A stretch of 63,657 nt of DNA from Campylobacter concisus (GTDB lineage: Bacteria > Campylobacterota > Campylobacteria > Campylobacterales > Campylobacteraceae). The notes under the pieces are model-generated. The model worked only from the letters and a program-made list of their open reading frames with translations, ran no database searches and was not told the origin of the DNA. Positions 18,241 to 27,305 of the stretch are shown here, piece by piece (positions within the stretch are counted from its first letter, which is position 1; every line of letters begins with the position of its first letter). A program made the translations under genes and the position numbers. The stretch lies in NCBI RefSeq assembly GCF_002913715.1, contig NZ_PPCE01000005.1, forward strand, positions 1 to 63,657, read 5' to 3'.

Positions 18241-18861
18241 TTATAAATAATTATTTTCAAAAATCCTATCATTTTTGTATGTGTTAAATTTACGCAAAGG
18301 TGTTTGCAGGGTTGATATACATTATGATTAAATTTGATAGGCAAAATTTGGATGTGGTTTAAATTTAGTAAATTTTGGTCTTTACTTGCTGGAATTTACC
18401 CGCTTTGTTATCGCTTGCATGGATGTTGTGCTGAAAATAATCTAGGCAAATCGACTTTCTTGCGAGCTTACAAATTTTTAGTGCTTGCGTGAGTGTTTTT
18501 AAGCCAAATTTTGCCTAATATCTAGCTAAATTTGGTAATGGGATATCGCTTTAATAATACTTTTTACAAAAAGCTTTGACTACTCTTGGTTTTATGTGGC
18601 GACCAAATTTGACGATAAATTTGCTTGTTCGTGGATTAAATGTAACAAATTTTAATTTTTGCTTACTAGAATTTGCTCCATCCTTTTTCTGCCAACCATT
18701 ACATGGGCACTTTGCTGAAATTTGGCTAGGTAAGGGTAACCTGTTAGAGTAAATTTGATAACTTCTTGTGAATTTTTAAGTTTATGGTACTTGTGCTTAG
18801 CATTTTAAGCTAAATTTCGCCTAGTAGCTGTATAAATTTGCTAAAAAATTCGCTTGTTTGT
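18241..18861. repeat. Non-coding stretch with two diverged copies of a ~190-base module
   Basis: There is no intact gene between infC and the SUKH remnants. Two segments, about 18360-18545 and 18640-18850, align by eye. Each has a CTTGCTGGAATTT or CTTACTAGAATTT opening, then GCTGAAA...CTAGG, then a GTGCTT...TTTTAAG...AAATTT..GCCTA block, in the same order. Their identity is around two thirds in the best parts. They look like old duplicates of an unidentified decayed gene. Confidence 0.4.
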
Positions 18862-18922
18862 AGCTTAAATTTATAAAATTTTTAATTATCTCTTGCAAAA
18901 AGGCAAACGCTTTATTGGTATC
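18862..18922 (-). pseudogene. Fragment of the 3' end of a SUKH-type gene
   Basis: The stretch with ATCTCTTGCAAAAAGGC...TCTGCTT aligns with the 3' end of the SUKH gene at 21078 (ATCTCTTGCCAGAAAGGAC...TCTGCTTGG). It is followed by the same AAATTTATAAAAGAG junction that flanks the other copies. Only the tail of the gene can be seen. Confidence 0.45.
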
Positions 18923-18939
18923 TGCTTAAATTTATAAAA

Positions 18940-19275
18940 GAGAATTTAGGCTGGGTGAGCATAAATTTACTAAATTTTATAAGCCATTTCTTGGCAAAAA
19001 TCAAATGCCCTATAATCTGCTTGGATAAAATTTAGTGTTTGCCCGTTCTCTGTCAGGACTTCTTCATTTTGCCTTGCTATATCGATGCCAGCTAACACTA
19101 TAAAAATTTCTCGATCACAACGCGCGCGCTACAAATTTCTTCATCTTTAAACAGTCACACATAAACATACCACTCGTGCAATCAAGCAAAAGCATCCATG
19201 GCAAAAACTTTCAAATTTGTTGCACAAACCTCGCCACTCCACCATTTGCCACCACGCCAGCTTTTTTGACAAAAT
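18940..19275 (-). pseudogene. Decayed copy of the SUKH (SMI1/KNR4) gene
   Basis: This stretch lines up along most of its length with 21060-21390. Shared blocks in the same order include GCTTGGA.AAAATTTAG, CTTCATTT..CCTT.CTATATCGATGC, CCACTCGTGCAATCAAGCAAAA and CACCATTTGCCACCA. Many indels destroy the frame, so no protein can be made. Traces of the N-terminal part may continue to about 19440. Confidence 0.75.
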
Positions 19276-19465
19276 TTCTATTAAGTGCTCTAAAAATAGT
19301 AATCTGCTCGCCACCTTAGTATCAATATTTTAAATTTAGGTGAGCTTCAAATCCATATATATACAATGCTTCAATCCAGCGTAAATTTGATAGTTTGTCA
19401 GTAAAATTTGCTATACAAAAAGCAAACTCTCTTTTAGCTAAAAGCCCAAACTTATTTCATATTGA

Positions 19466-19494
19466 TTTGCGTCCAAATTTAGCTTGGACGCAAA
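19466..19494 (-). terminator. Hairpin downstream of gdhA
   Basis: TTTGCGTCCAA (19466-19476) pairs perfectly with TTGGACGCAAA (19484-19494) around a 7-base loop, 28 bases past the gdhA stop on the minus strand. It is the likely gdhA terminator. Confidence 0.6.
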
Positions 19495-19521
19495 TTTATA
19501 GAGCAAGAGCTAAAATCAGCC

Positions 19522-20880
19522 CTACACATATCCCTGATCTATCATGGCATCGGCCACCTTGCGAAAGCCCGCGATATTTGAGCCAAGCACCAGATTTCCC
19601 TCGTCGCCAAACTCCTTGCTAGTCTCGTAGCTAAGCTCAAAGATATGATTCATTATGCCGTGCAGTCTGTGATCGACCTTTTCAAAGCTCCATGCGGTCA
19701 TGCCGGCATTTTGCATCATCTCAAGGCCTGACGTGCCCACGCCGCCCGCGTTTGCCGCCTTTGCCGGAGCGAAGTAAAAATCCTTTTGCGCTAGCATGAA
19801 ATTTATCGCATCAAGCGTGCTTGGCATGTTCGCACCCTCAGCCACGAAGCGGCAGCCGTTAGCGTAGAGCGTCTTGATGTCGGCTAGATGCAGTTCGTTT
19901 TGTGTCGCGCACGGAAACGCTCCGTCGCACGGCACGTCCCACACGCCGTTTCTGCCCTCTTTGTACTCGCTCACGCTTACGTATTTTGCGTTCGGTCTAA
20001 ATTTGACGTATTCGCTAAGGCGCGCGCGTTTGACCTCTTTTAGCTCCTTAAGCACCGCTAGATCGATGCCCTCGGCGTCGTAAACGTATCCGTTTGAATC
20101 AGAAACCGTGATAGGCAGCGCGCCTACTTGATAGAGCTTTTCTACCGTGTAGATGGCGACGTTTCCGCTACCGCTTATGCTGCATTTTTTGCCCTCTAGT
20201 CCCAGGCCTGCTTTTTGCAGCATATTTTGCGTAAAATAAACTAACCCGTATCCGGTCGCCTCCGTGCGCGCTAGGCTGCCGCCCCAGTTTAGGCCTTTGC
20301 CCGTGAGTATGCCGTCAAACCTGCCCGTAAGTTTTTTGTACTGCCCAAACATATATCCGATCTCGCGCGCGCCAACGCCGATGTCGCCTGCGGGCACGTC
20401 CACGGTGTTGCCGATGTGGCGGTAAAGCTCGCTCATAAACGCCTGGCAAAAGCGCATTATCTCGCCCTCACTTTTGCCTTTTGGATCAAAGGTGCTGCCG
20501 CCTTTTGCGCCGCCGATATTTACGCCGGTGAGCGAGTTTTTAAAAATTTGCTCAAATCCTAGAAATTTTAGCACGCCAAGATCCACGCTAGGATGCAGTC
20601 TGATGCCGCCTTTATAGGGGCCGACGGCTGAGTTAAACTGCACGCGGTAGCCGTTATTTACCTGCGGTCTGCCGTCGTCGCCTGTGTACGTGACGCGAAA
20701 GATCACCGTGCGCTCGGGTATCACGATGCGCTCTAGGATCGCGTGTTTTTGGTACTTGCTCTCTCTTTTTATAAGCGGCTCGAGGCTGTTTAGCACCTCG
20801 GTCGCAGCCTGGACAAAGACGCCTTGACCCGGATTGGTCTTTTTTATCCACTCCATCGTTTTTTCGATATACTCGCTCAT
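19522..20880 (-). CDS. gdhA: NADP-type glutamate dehydrogenase
   Basis: Interconverts 2-oxoglutarate plus ammonia and glutamate. The 452-residue product matches the hexameric bacterial class, with YKGGIRLHPSV, the catalytic-lysine segment GGAKGGSTFDPKGKS, VPAGDIGVGAREIG and the dinucleotide fold SISGSGNVAIYTVEKL. GGAGCC lies before the ATG. The gene is visibly richer in G and C than its neighbours (39 of 60 bases in 20341-20400, with many CGC and GCG codons), and it is framed by copies of the same SUKH sequence. This suggests acquisition by transfer. Confidence 0.96.
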   Translation of the reverse strand: MSEYIEKTMEWIKKTNPGQGVFVQAATEVLNSLEPLIKRESKYQKHAILERIVIPERTVIFRVTYTGDDGRPQVNNGYRVQFNSAVGPYKGGIRLHPSVDLGVLKFLGFEQIFKNSLTGVNIGGAKGGSTFDPKGKSEGEIMRFCQAFMSELYRHIGNTVDVPAGDIGVGAREIGYMFGQYKKLTGRFDGILTGKGLNWGGSLARTEATGYGLVYFTQNMLQKAGLGLEGKKCSISGSGNVAIYTVEKLYQVGALPITVSDSNGYVYDAEGIDLAVLKELKEVKRARLSEYVKFRPNAKYVSVSEYKEGRNGVWDVPCDGAFPCATQNELHLADIKTLYANGCRFVAEGANMPSTLDAINFMLAQKDFYFAPAKAANAGGVGTSGLEMMQNAGMTAWSFEKVDHRLHGIMNHIFELSYETSKEFGDEGNLVLGSNIAGFRKVADAMIDQGYV

Positions 20881-21077
20881 TTTGGCTCCTATTCGTCAAA
20901 TTTTTGTAGTTGAATATTAACTCTCCTAGAAAAAATTTTTATTTAAATTTATTTTTATATTTTTATTTTAGGCGATGAGCGTTACATATCGAAACTAAAT
21001 TTATGAAATGTGATTTTTGTTTCGATCACTAGGATAAATTTATAAAAGAGGATTTGGCTAGAGTGAGTCTAAATTTA

Positions 21078-21663
21078 CTAAATTTGCGCCATCTCTTGCC
21101 AGAAAGGACGTGCTGTGTCGTCTGCTTGGACAAAATTTAGGATATGCTGGGTTGATGGCAGTGTTTCTTCATTTAACCTTACTATATCGATGCTAGCAAG
21201 TGCTATGAAAAATTTCTCAAAGTCGCTTGCGATGCATCTACCGCAAAGCTCCTCATCTCCAAAGAGCCATGCATAGACCGCGCCACTCGTGCAATCAAGC
21301 AAAAATATCCACGGATCACCCACGGCAAAGACTATTAAATTTAAAGGGCGAGTCTCGCCGTTCCACCATTTGCCACCAAACTCATCTACGCTATTTAGCC
21401 GTACTAGCTCACTCACGTAATCGCCTTTGGAGCCAAATTTGACATTGCAAATTTCAAAATTTCCAAGGTCAAATTTGCTTAAAAGCTTTGTAAATTTAGC
21501 TGGGAAATTTATGCCAAGAGCTTCTTGTGCCGTTTTTAAGTGCTTGTGCGGTGGCTTTAATATCATTTTGAAGCAAGAGTCTCATGCCAGTCATACCCTC
21601 TTGCTCTAGTGGCAAGAAAATTTGATCTAACTTTTGAGCGATCTGGTTTAACTTTAAAAACAT
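21078..21663 (-). pseudogene. SUKH (SMI1/KNR4) family gene with a frameshift near its start
   Basis: The 162-codon frame from 21566 shows the SUKH pattern: an early EALGINFPAKF helix, GGKWWNGETRPLNLIVFAVGDPW, then FLLDCTSGAVYAWLFG. It has no ribosome site. One frame over, an ATG at 21663 follows AAAGGACTGAT and encodes FLKLNQIAQKLDQIFLPLEQ before running out of frame. Joining the two needs a one-base shift near 21560-21575, so the gene is probably broken. SUKH proteins are often immunity proteins against secreted toxins, but no toxin gene is seen here. Two more decayed copies lie beyond gdhA. Confidence 0.7.
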
Positions 21664-21825
21664 ATCAGTCCTTTAATCTGCTGGATTTTGGCAAATTTTA
21701 TCAAACTTAACTCGGTGCGCTTTTAAATTTGATCCATTCTTCGCCAAATTTAGACCACAATCTTAATAAATTTAAGAAGCTGGCAGAGATAACTAAGAAA
21801 ACTAGCAATCACTAAATGTGAGATG

Positions 21826-22040
21826 TTAAGGAGGGCGAATGCTTTAATTTGGCGCCGCTGGCAATGACGGATATCTCTATGCCATTGAGGTGAAAAGTGG
21901 CGAGATGATATTTAAGTTTAAAACCAGTGACATGGAGCATTTTCCTTAAGTCGATGGTTAAATTCTACTCGCAAACAACAAAAATAAGCCAGTTTTGATA
22001 AGCGCTAGAAATAGCTTGCTACTAAAAAAATAGAGTTTGA
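21826..22040 (+). pseudogene. Remnant of an unidentified gene with a beta-propeller-like segment
   Basis: A strong TTAAGGAGGGCGAATG start signal is followed at once by a stop. In a shifted frame the sequence reads FGAAGNDGYLYAIEVKSGEM and then a lysine-rich IFKFKTSDM up to a stop. This is similar to a PQQ-type propeller blade or another SUKH-like strand pair. A further in-frame piece reads LLANNKNKPVLISARNSLLL. No continuous frame survives. The wider 21664-22172 gap holds nothing else that I can name. Confidence 0.35.
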
Positions 22041-22137
22041 AATTTTGGCTTAGTTACAGATCAGATCATGCCAGTAGACTCTACGCTATGGTAAATGATA
22101 AAGCCAAGATGCATACAGTTTGCGTGGAAATTTAGCC

Positions 22138-22157
22138 TTGGCGAAATTTATCGCCAA
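22138..22157 (-). terminator. Hairpin downstream of accC
   Basis: TTGGCGA (22138-22144) and TCGCCAA (22151-22157) form a perfect 7-bp stem 16 bases past the accC stop. Confidence 0.55.
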
Positions 22158-22172
22158 AGCCACAGCAAAATT

Positions 22173-23612
22173 TTATCTCTTCTTTTTATATCTTTTTATC
22201 GCCTCTACGATGACATCTTCTAGATCATCGTTTGGCTCTTTATTCATATCATCATAGGTGTTTTCAAGGATAGTTTTTAAATTTTTCTCAACGTAGCTAG
22301 TATCGAAAAATCCTCGTCTAAACTCTTTACTTTTGCTGATCGTTAGCAAAAATGGGATGATCGTTCGCACGCCTTCGATGGTAAATTCTTCAAGTGCTCT
22401 TTCAAGCTTATTTACCGCTAGATCGTAGTCGGTCGCCTTTACGATCAGCTTTGCGATCAAAGAGTCATAAAATGGCGGTATGGTGTAGTCTTTATAGACG
22501 TGGCTATCGACGCGCACAGATGGGCCAAGTGCTGGATAGTAGCCCTCGATCGTGCCTGGTGCTGGGATGAAATTTTCCCAGACATTCTCAGCTGTGATCC
22601 TAGCCTCTATCGCATAGCCACGTGGTTTGATGTCGCTTTGCTCGATTTCTAAAATCTCGCCAGCTGCGATCCTTATCTGCCTAACGACAAGGTCGTGACC
22701 TGTGATCTCTTCAGTGATGCCATGCTCCACTTGGATACGAGTATTCATCTCCATAAAGTAAAAGTTATTGTAGTCATCTAGCAAAAACTCGATCGTTCCT
22801 ACGTTTGAGTAGCCCACAGCTTTTGCAGCGGCCACTGCGGTCACACCCATGATCTTTCTTAAATTTTCGCTAATTGATGGGCAAGGTGCGATCTCAATGA
22901 TCTTTTGGTGACGCCTTTGGATAGAGCAGTCACGCTCGCAAAGGTGGATGATGTTGCCGTAGTTGTCGCCTAAAATTTGAAACTCGATGTGACGAGGATT
23001 TACGACAAGCTTCTCCATAAAGACTTCATCGTTGTTAAAGTAGGTCTTTGCTTCTCTGGTGCACGACTCAAAGGCATCTTGCATATCTTCTTCTTGCCAA
23101 ACTTCTCTGATGCCACGTCCGCCTCCGCCTCCACTTGCTTTTAAGATGACTGGGTAGCCGATGCGTCTAGCGTGCTCTTTTATGGCATCCATACTCTCGT
23201 CATTTAGCTTTTCTGTGCCTGGAACGATTGGTATGCCGTTTCTCTTCATCAGGTATCTTGCGATATTTTTATCACCCATTTTTCTGATCACTTCAGCCTT
23301 TGGACCGATAAAGATAAGTCCAGCGTCCTCGACCGCCTTTGCAAATTCGTAGTTTTCGCTTAAAAAGCCGTATCCTGGGTGTATCGCGTCAGCCCCGCAC
23401 TCTTTAGCAAGCTTTACGATAGCTTTGGCGTCAAGATAACCTTTGATCGGATCTTCGCCCACTTGATAGGCCTCATCAGCTATCCTTACATGCAAGCACT
23501 CGCTGTCTGGCGCTGTGTAAATTCCTACGCTTTGGATGTGTAAATCCCTACAAGCTCTGACTATCCTAACTGCGATCTCACCACGATTTGCGATAAGAAT
23601 TTTATGTATCAT
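22173..23612 (-). CDS. accC: Biotin carboxylase subunit (AccC-like)
   Basis: Carboxylates the biotin of the carrier protein using ATP and bicarbonate. In acetyl-CoA carboxylase this starts fatty acid synthesis. The 479-residue ATP-grasp protein shows the N-terminal IANRGEIAVRIVRACRDL, the glycine-rich lid KASGGGGGRGIREV, and the catalytic EMNTRIQVEHGITEEITG. accB is not adjacent, so a role as the biotin carboxylase of another carboxylase (pyruvate carboxylase subunit A is similar) cannot be excluded. The extra tail rich in acidic residues and lysine (after residue 455) is a little unusual. Confidence 0.9.
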   Translation of the reverse strand: MIHKILIANRGEIAVRIVRACRDLHIQSVGIYTAPDSECLHVRIADEAYQVGEDPIKGYLDAKAIVKLAKECGADAIHPGYGFLSENYEFAKAVEDAGLIFIGPKAEVIRKMGDKNIARYLMKRNGIPIVPGTEKLNDESMDAIKEHARRIGYPVILKASGGGGGRGIREVWQEEDMQDAFESCTREAKTYFNNDEVFMEKLVVNPRHIEFQILGDNYGNIIHLCERDCSIQRRHQKIIEIAPCPSISENLRKIMGVTAVAAAKAVGYSNVGTIEFLLDDYNNFYFMEMNTRIQVEHGITEEITGHDLVVRQIRIAAGEILEIEQSDIKPRGYAIEARITAENVWENFIPAPGTIEGYYPALGPSVRVDSHVYKDYTIPPFYDSLIAKLIVKATDYDLAVNKLERALEEFTIEGVRTIIPFLLTISKSKEFRRGFFDTSYVEKNLKTILENTYDDMNKEPNDDLEDVIVEAIKRYKKKR

Positions 23613-23728
23613 AGGCTATCCTTTTTGAGTTTTTCTTATCATATAACTATTCGTTTTATTTTTAGATAAATTTGTTAAGTCTGGTTTTAAAATTTGAGTG
23701 CAAAGGCTAAATTTACACTCAAATTTCT

Positions 23729-24274
23729 TTATTTGCTGATGATTTGTGGGAAAGGTGTGGCTAGGGCTTTTTTGCTAAAATCTTGCGACTCGATTGTGAA
23801 ATTTGTAGCAAATCTTTGAATACCCTCTTTTTTATAAGCACGCCTTTGAATGGTAAAAAGGACTAAATTTCCGCCTTGTTTGGTGTAGCGATATATCGAG
23901 TGCTCGGCTGTTGGAGTGCCATTTAGGTTTGAAAATATCGTGATATCAAGATAAATTTCATTTGCGAGCGAGCCCTTTTTATAAGCCACTTTTAGCCCTT
24001 TTGCTTTTAGCTCTTTTAGATCATTTATCTTTTGCTCGACCGCTTGCTCTGGCGTAGCGTCAAATTTAAGGGTATTTAGCGAGAGCATGTAGCTAAAACT
24101 ATCTATCTTCTCGCCAGGCAGCAAGTACTCCTGCGTGAATAAATTTGGCACAGGCTTGGCTGAGCCTGCTAGCGAGTAGAATCTGTTGTCAAATTTTATC
24201 TGCATCGGCTCAAAATACTGAGTTGCTGCGAGCAAGAGCGCTGGCAAAGCGATAAATGCTAAAAATTTCTTCAT
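23729..24274 (-). CDS. Exported protein of unknown function
   Basis: A 181-residue product with a signal peptide (about residues 1-16, ending LLAA) and no other membrane helix. The mature part is beta-rich, with a helix DLKELKAKGLK, and contains no cysteine. I do not recognise a family. AAAGGAATT precedes both a TTG at 24277 and an ATG at 24274, and the ATG was preferred. It follows hemJ with a 9-base gap and is probably in the same operon as hemJ, the TM2 gene, lspA and glmM. Confidence 0.75.
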   Translation of the reverse strand: MKKFLAFIALPALLLAATQYFEPMQIKFDNRFYSLAGSAKPVPNLFTQEYLLPGEKIDSFSYMLSLNTLKFDATPEQAVEQKINDLKELKAKGLKVAYKKGSLANEIYLDITIFSNLNGTPTAEHSIYRYTKQGGNLVLFTIQRRAYKKEGIQRFATNFTIESQDFSKKALATPFPQIISK

Positions 24275-24283
24275 CAAATTCCT

Positions 24284-24718
24284 TTAAAATGGATTTACTA
24301 TCATTACCCAGATGATGATGAGCATCGCGATAGTTGGCACTTCGTTGTAAGCTCTAAAGAAGATGCCACTTTTGTTACAGCGCTTTTCTTTGAGCTGCTT
24401 CATGTAGCGTCCAAGGTCTAGGTGATAGATAGCCATTAAGATGACAACTAAAATTTTGACGTGTATGTGACCAGTTTTTATAAGATCAGGCATCGCAATA
24501 AGTATCAATATACCAGTGACAAATGAGCCAATTAGTGCGACCCAGCCGATGTAGTGATACATCTTGTACTCCATCACTTCGACCACTTTTACAAAGTCAG
24601 GTTTGTCCATATTTTCTACGTGATAAACATAGAGCCTTGGCTGATAAAACAGCACTGCCATCCACGAGATGAAAAACAAATAGTGGAGGTATTTTAAGTA
24701 AAGATAATATTCTGCCAT
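24284..24718 (-). CDS. hemJ: Protoporphyrinogen oxidase HemJ
   Basis: A 144-residue membrane protein with four predicted helices and the HemJ features: an early KYLHYLFFISWMAVLFYQPRL with its histidine and arginine, KMYHYIGWVA, HIHVKILVVI, and the C-terminal FFRAYNEVPTIAML. HemJ oxidises protoporphyrinogen IX in haem synthesis in bacteria that lack HemG and HemY. This suits an organism with many c-type cytochromes. GGAGACATT lies before the ATG. Confidence 0.9.
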   Translation of the reverse strand: MAEYYLYLKYLHYLFFISWMAVLFYQPRLYVYHVENMDKPDFVKVVEVMEYKMYHYIGWVALIGSFVTGILILIAMPDLIKTGHIHVKILVVILMAIYHLDLGRYMKQLKEKRCNKSGIFFRAYNEVPTIAMLIIIWVMIVNPF

Positions 24719-24727
24719 AATGTCTCC

Positions 24728-25090
24728 TTATCTAAAAAGTATCTCTTTTCTAGCTTCAAATTCAGCCTTGCTGATCGCACCACTCTCAAAAAGCTCGTAA
24801 AGCCTTTTTAAGTCGTCCTCTTTATCTTTTAGTTTTAGTCTCTCTTTTAGCTCGGCCTTTTGTAAATTTTTCTCGACATAAGCACCAACTAAAAATGCAT
24901 CGATGATCCACCAAATGCCCCAAATAGCTAAGAATAAATAACCAATGAGGATGATTTGCAAAGAGTAACCGATAAAAAATAGTCCCATCATCAAAAAGCC
25001 AGTGATAAATTTACCAAGGTAAATTCTATGCGCCCCAAGCCAGCCAGTAAGTAACCAAAGCACGTATGCGACGTAGATATTATTTCCCAC
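24728..25090 (-). CDS. TM2 domain membrane protein
   Basis: A 120-residue protein. An N-terminal TM2 domain has two helices with the WLLTGWLGAHRIYLGK turn and WWIIDAFLV. It is followed by a charged helical tail that ends in a SHOCT-like motif (LYELFESGAISKAEFEARKEIL). The function is unknown, and such proteins often act as small membrane scaffolds. The GTG start at 25090 lies inside the end of lspA, with AAAGGAGAGAG before it, so the two are translationally coupled. Confidence 0.85.
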   Translation of the reverse strand: MGNNIYVAYVLWLLTGWLGAHRIYLGKFITGFLMMGLFFIGYSLQIILIGYLFLAIWGIWWIIDAFLVGAYVEKNLQKAELKERLKLKDKEDDLKRLYELFESGAISKAEFEARKEILFR

Positions 25091-25532
25091 TCTCTCTCCT
25101 TTTTATAAAACTTTGCCAAAGTATCATCACCACGCAAAGATCGATCATCACATCAGCGAAGTTAAAGACCGCAAAGTTAAACCACTTGTGCCAAAAGACA
25201 TAATCCACGACGCCGCCATGGATAAATCTATCTGTGATATTTGAGCTGCCAGCTCCTAGCAAAGCTCCAAGCCAAATGGCATGCGAGCAAAGCAGTTTTT
25301 TTTCAACGACTAGATAGACAAAAACGCCTAAAATGAGAGCTATCTGGATAAATTTAAGCCACTCATCTAAAAAGGCAAACATCGAAAATGCAACGCCCTT
25401 ATTATATGTAAGAACTAGCGAGAAAAACTCGCCCTCCCACGAAAAACCATCTATAAATATCATTTTTATCGCTTGATTAACGATAAAAATGAGAAAAAAC
25501 GCGATGAAAAATTTAACTAAGCTTTTACGCAT
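25080..25532 (-). CDS. lspA: Lipoprotein signal peptidase
   Basis: Cleaves signal peptides of prolipoproteins at the inner membrane. The 150-residue product has four helices and both catalytic aspartates in their motifs, [16 protein letters not shown] and [10 protein letters not shown]. The start overlaps the end of glmM by 8 bases, indicating coupling, as in C. jejuni where glmM and lspA are also neighbours. Substrates in this window would include the two predicted lipoproteins. Confidence 0.96.
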   Translation of the reverse strand: MRKSLVKFFIAFFLIFIVNQAIKMIFIDGFSWEGEFFSLVLTYNKGVAFSMFAFLDEWLKFIQIALILGVFVYLVVEKKLLCSHAIWLGALLGAGSSNITDRFIHGGVVDYVFWHKWFNFAVFNFADVMIDLCVVMILWQSFIKRRESGK

Positions 25533-26865
25533 TTAGGGCTTTTACAAAAAATTTCTCAACTTCATCCATGCGTTTTTCAACTAAAGTTTGATTTTTACCC
25601 TCAAGCAAAAGTCTGATCAAATTTTCAGTGCCAGAGTATCTAAAGAGTGATCTTATGCCCTCTTTTGCGAGGCTAGCCTCAAGCTCTTTTAGCCCCTCTA
25701 TCTTATCAAGTGGCTTTTTCTCTGTGATCTTTAAATTTAGTAAAATTTGTGGATACGGCTTTAGCTCGCCAAAAATTTCACTAGCTTTTTTACCTTTTTT
25801 AAGCATCATAGCAACTACTTGCATCGAAGTAACAAGGCCGTCGCCAGTCTTGGCGTAGTCGTTAAATATGACGTGACCGCTTTGCTCGCCGCCAAAATTT
25901 ATACCATTTTCTTTCATCATCTCAAGTACGTATTTATCGCCTACGTTTGAGCGAAGTAGCTTGATCTTGTGAGCTTTTAGATAGTCATCAAGTGCGGCGT
26001 TACTCATCACCGTAGCCACGATGGCCCCACCTTTTAGCGCCTTTTGCTCGTGTAAAAATGCTGCAAGTGAGCCAAGTATCGCGTCGCCATGCACAACTTC
26101 GCCGTTTTCATCGACAACGACAAGCCTATCAGCATCGCCGTCAAATGCAAAGCCGATGTCAGCACGAAGCCTTTTTACTTCGCTTGCTAGATCCTCTGGA
26201 TGAAGCGCGCCACAGTTTTGGTTAATGTTGCTACCATTTGGCTCGTCGTTTATAACGATGACGTCAGCTCCAAGCTCGCTAAATACAGTTGGTGCGACCT
26301 TGTAAGCAGCTCCGTTTGCCACGTCTAAAACTACTCGTAAATTCTTTAAATTTAACTCTTTTGGGAATGAATTTTTGATCTGCACGATATATCTGCCGAT
26401 AACGTCGTCAATTCTCTTGTTTGCTCCGATCTCCGTCATTGTCTTTTGGGCATTCGCGATGAGCTCGTCGTCATAGAAAATTTTCTCTATCTCAGCTTCT
26501 ATTTTTTCATCAAGCTTGTTACCAAAGCTATCAAAAAATTTGATGCCGTTATCGTAGTATGGGTTGTGTGAAGCGCTTATCATGATACCAGCGTCACAGC
26601 GCATATTTTCTGTTAAAAATGCGATTGCAGGTGTTGGCATAGGGCCTATTTGAAGGACGTTGTAACCAACTGCGGTCAGCCCCGCAACAATGGCAGTCTC
26701 TATCATATAACCGCTTTTTCTAGTATCTTTTCCAACCAAAATCACATTTGTCGCTGAAGTCTTTCTAAAATAAATTCCAGCTGCCATAGCAAGACGCATA
26801 GATGTTTGAGCTGAAAGCTTCTCGCCAGCTTTTCCACGAACTCCATCCGTTCCAAATAGTTTCAT
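25525..26865 (-). CDS. glmM: Phosphoglucosamine mutase
   Basis: Converts glucosamine-6-phosphate to glucosamine-1-phosphate for peptidoglycan and LPS synthesis. The 446-residue product shows the active-site loop [13 protein letters not shown] with Ser99, the metal loop [19 protein letters not shown], and the C-terminal phosphate-binding [10 protein letters not shown]. It heads an operon with lspA, the TM2 gene, hemJ and the exported protein. AAAAGGATA precedes the ATG. Confidence 0.97.
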   Translation of the reverse strand: MKLFGTDGVRGKAGEKLSAQTSMRLAMAAGIYFRKTSATNVILVGKDTRKSGYMIETAIVAGLTAVGYNVLQIGPMPTPAIAFLTENMRCDAGIMISASHNPYYDNGIKFFDSFGNKLDEKIEAEIEKIFYDDELIANAQKTMTEIGANKRIDDVIGRYIVQIKNSFPKELNLKNLRVVLDVANGAAYKVAPTVFSELGADVIVINDEPNGSNINQNCGALHPEDLASEVKRLRADIGFAFDGDADRLVVVDENGEVVHGDAILGSLAAFLHEQKALKGGAIVATVMSNAALDDYLKAHKIKLLRSNVGDKYVLEMMKENGINFGGEQSGHVIFNDYAKTGDGLVTSMQVVAMMLKKGKKASEIFGELKPYPQILLNLKITEKKPLDKIEGLKELEASLAKEGIRSLFRYSGTENLIRLLLEGKNQTLVEKRMDEVEKFFVKALNA

Positions 26866-26985
26866 AAATTTATCCTTTTTATTATAAAATTGTGCTATTT
26901 TATCAGAATTTACCTAATTTAAAATCTAAAATTTTACTTTCATTAAGGATGACTTAAATTAAGGTTAAATTTATTATATCTTTAA

Positions 26986-26991
26986 TATAAT
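26986..26991 (+). promoter_or_regulatory. -10 box TATAAT of rpsT
   Basis: A perfect TATAAT, with T-rich stretches upstream as in Campylobacter sigma-70 promoters, 31 bases before the rpsT ATG. AAAAAGGT is the ribosome site. Confidence 0.7.
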
Positions 26992-27022
26992 CACCGACTA
27001 AAATTATTCAAAAAGGTATATT

Positions 27023-27292
27023 ATGGCAAACCATAAATCTGCTGAAAAAAGAGCTAGACAAACTATAAAAAGAACTGAGAGAAATAGATTTTACCGCACT
27101 AGACTTAAAAACATCACAAAAGCAGTGCGTGTAGCTGTAGAAGCTAAAGATCTAAATGCTGCAAATGAAGCTTTAAAAGTTGCTAACAAAAGCATCCACA
27201 GCTTCGTAAGTAGAGGCTTTTTGAAGAAACAAACTGCTGCTCGTCGCGTTAGTCGTCTTGCACAATTAGTAAATACTCTAAAAGCTGCTTAA
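27023..27292 (+). CDS. rpsT: 30S ribosomal protein S20
   Basis: The 89-residue, strongly basic helical protein binds 16S rRNA. The N-terminal [13 protein letters not shown] and the C-terminal [12 protein letters not shown] are typical of bS20. It precedes prfA by 13 bases, an arrangement common in Campylobacter, so the two genes probably share the promoter at 26986. Confidence 0.98.
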   Translation: MANHKSAEKRARQTIKRTERNRFYRTRLKNITKAVRVAVEAKDLNAANEALKVANKSIHSFVSRGFLKKQTAARRVSRLAQLVNTLKAA

Positions 27293-27305
27293 TCTATAAA
27301 ATTTA

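Noticed and set aside
19395-19622. 75-codon frame overlapping the gdhA end
   Set aside because: It lies across the gdhA terminator and antisense to gdhA, with no family resemblance.
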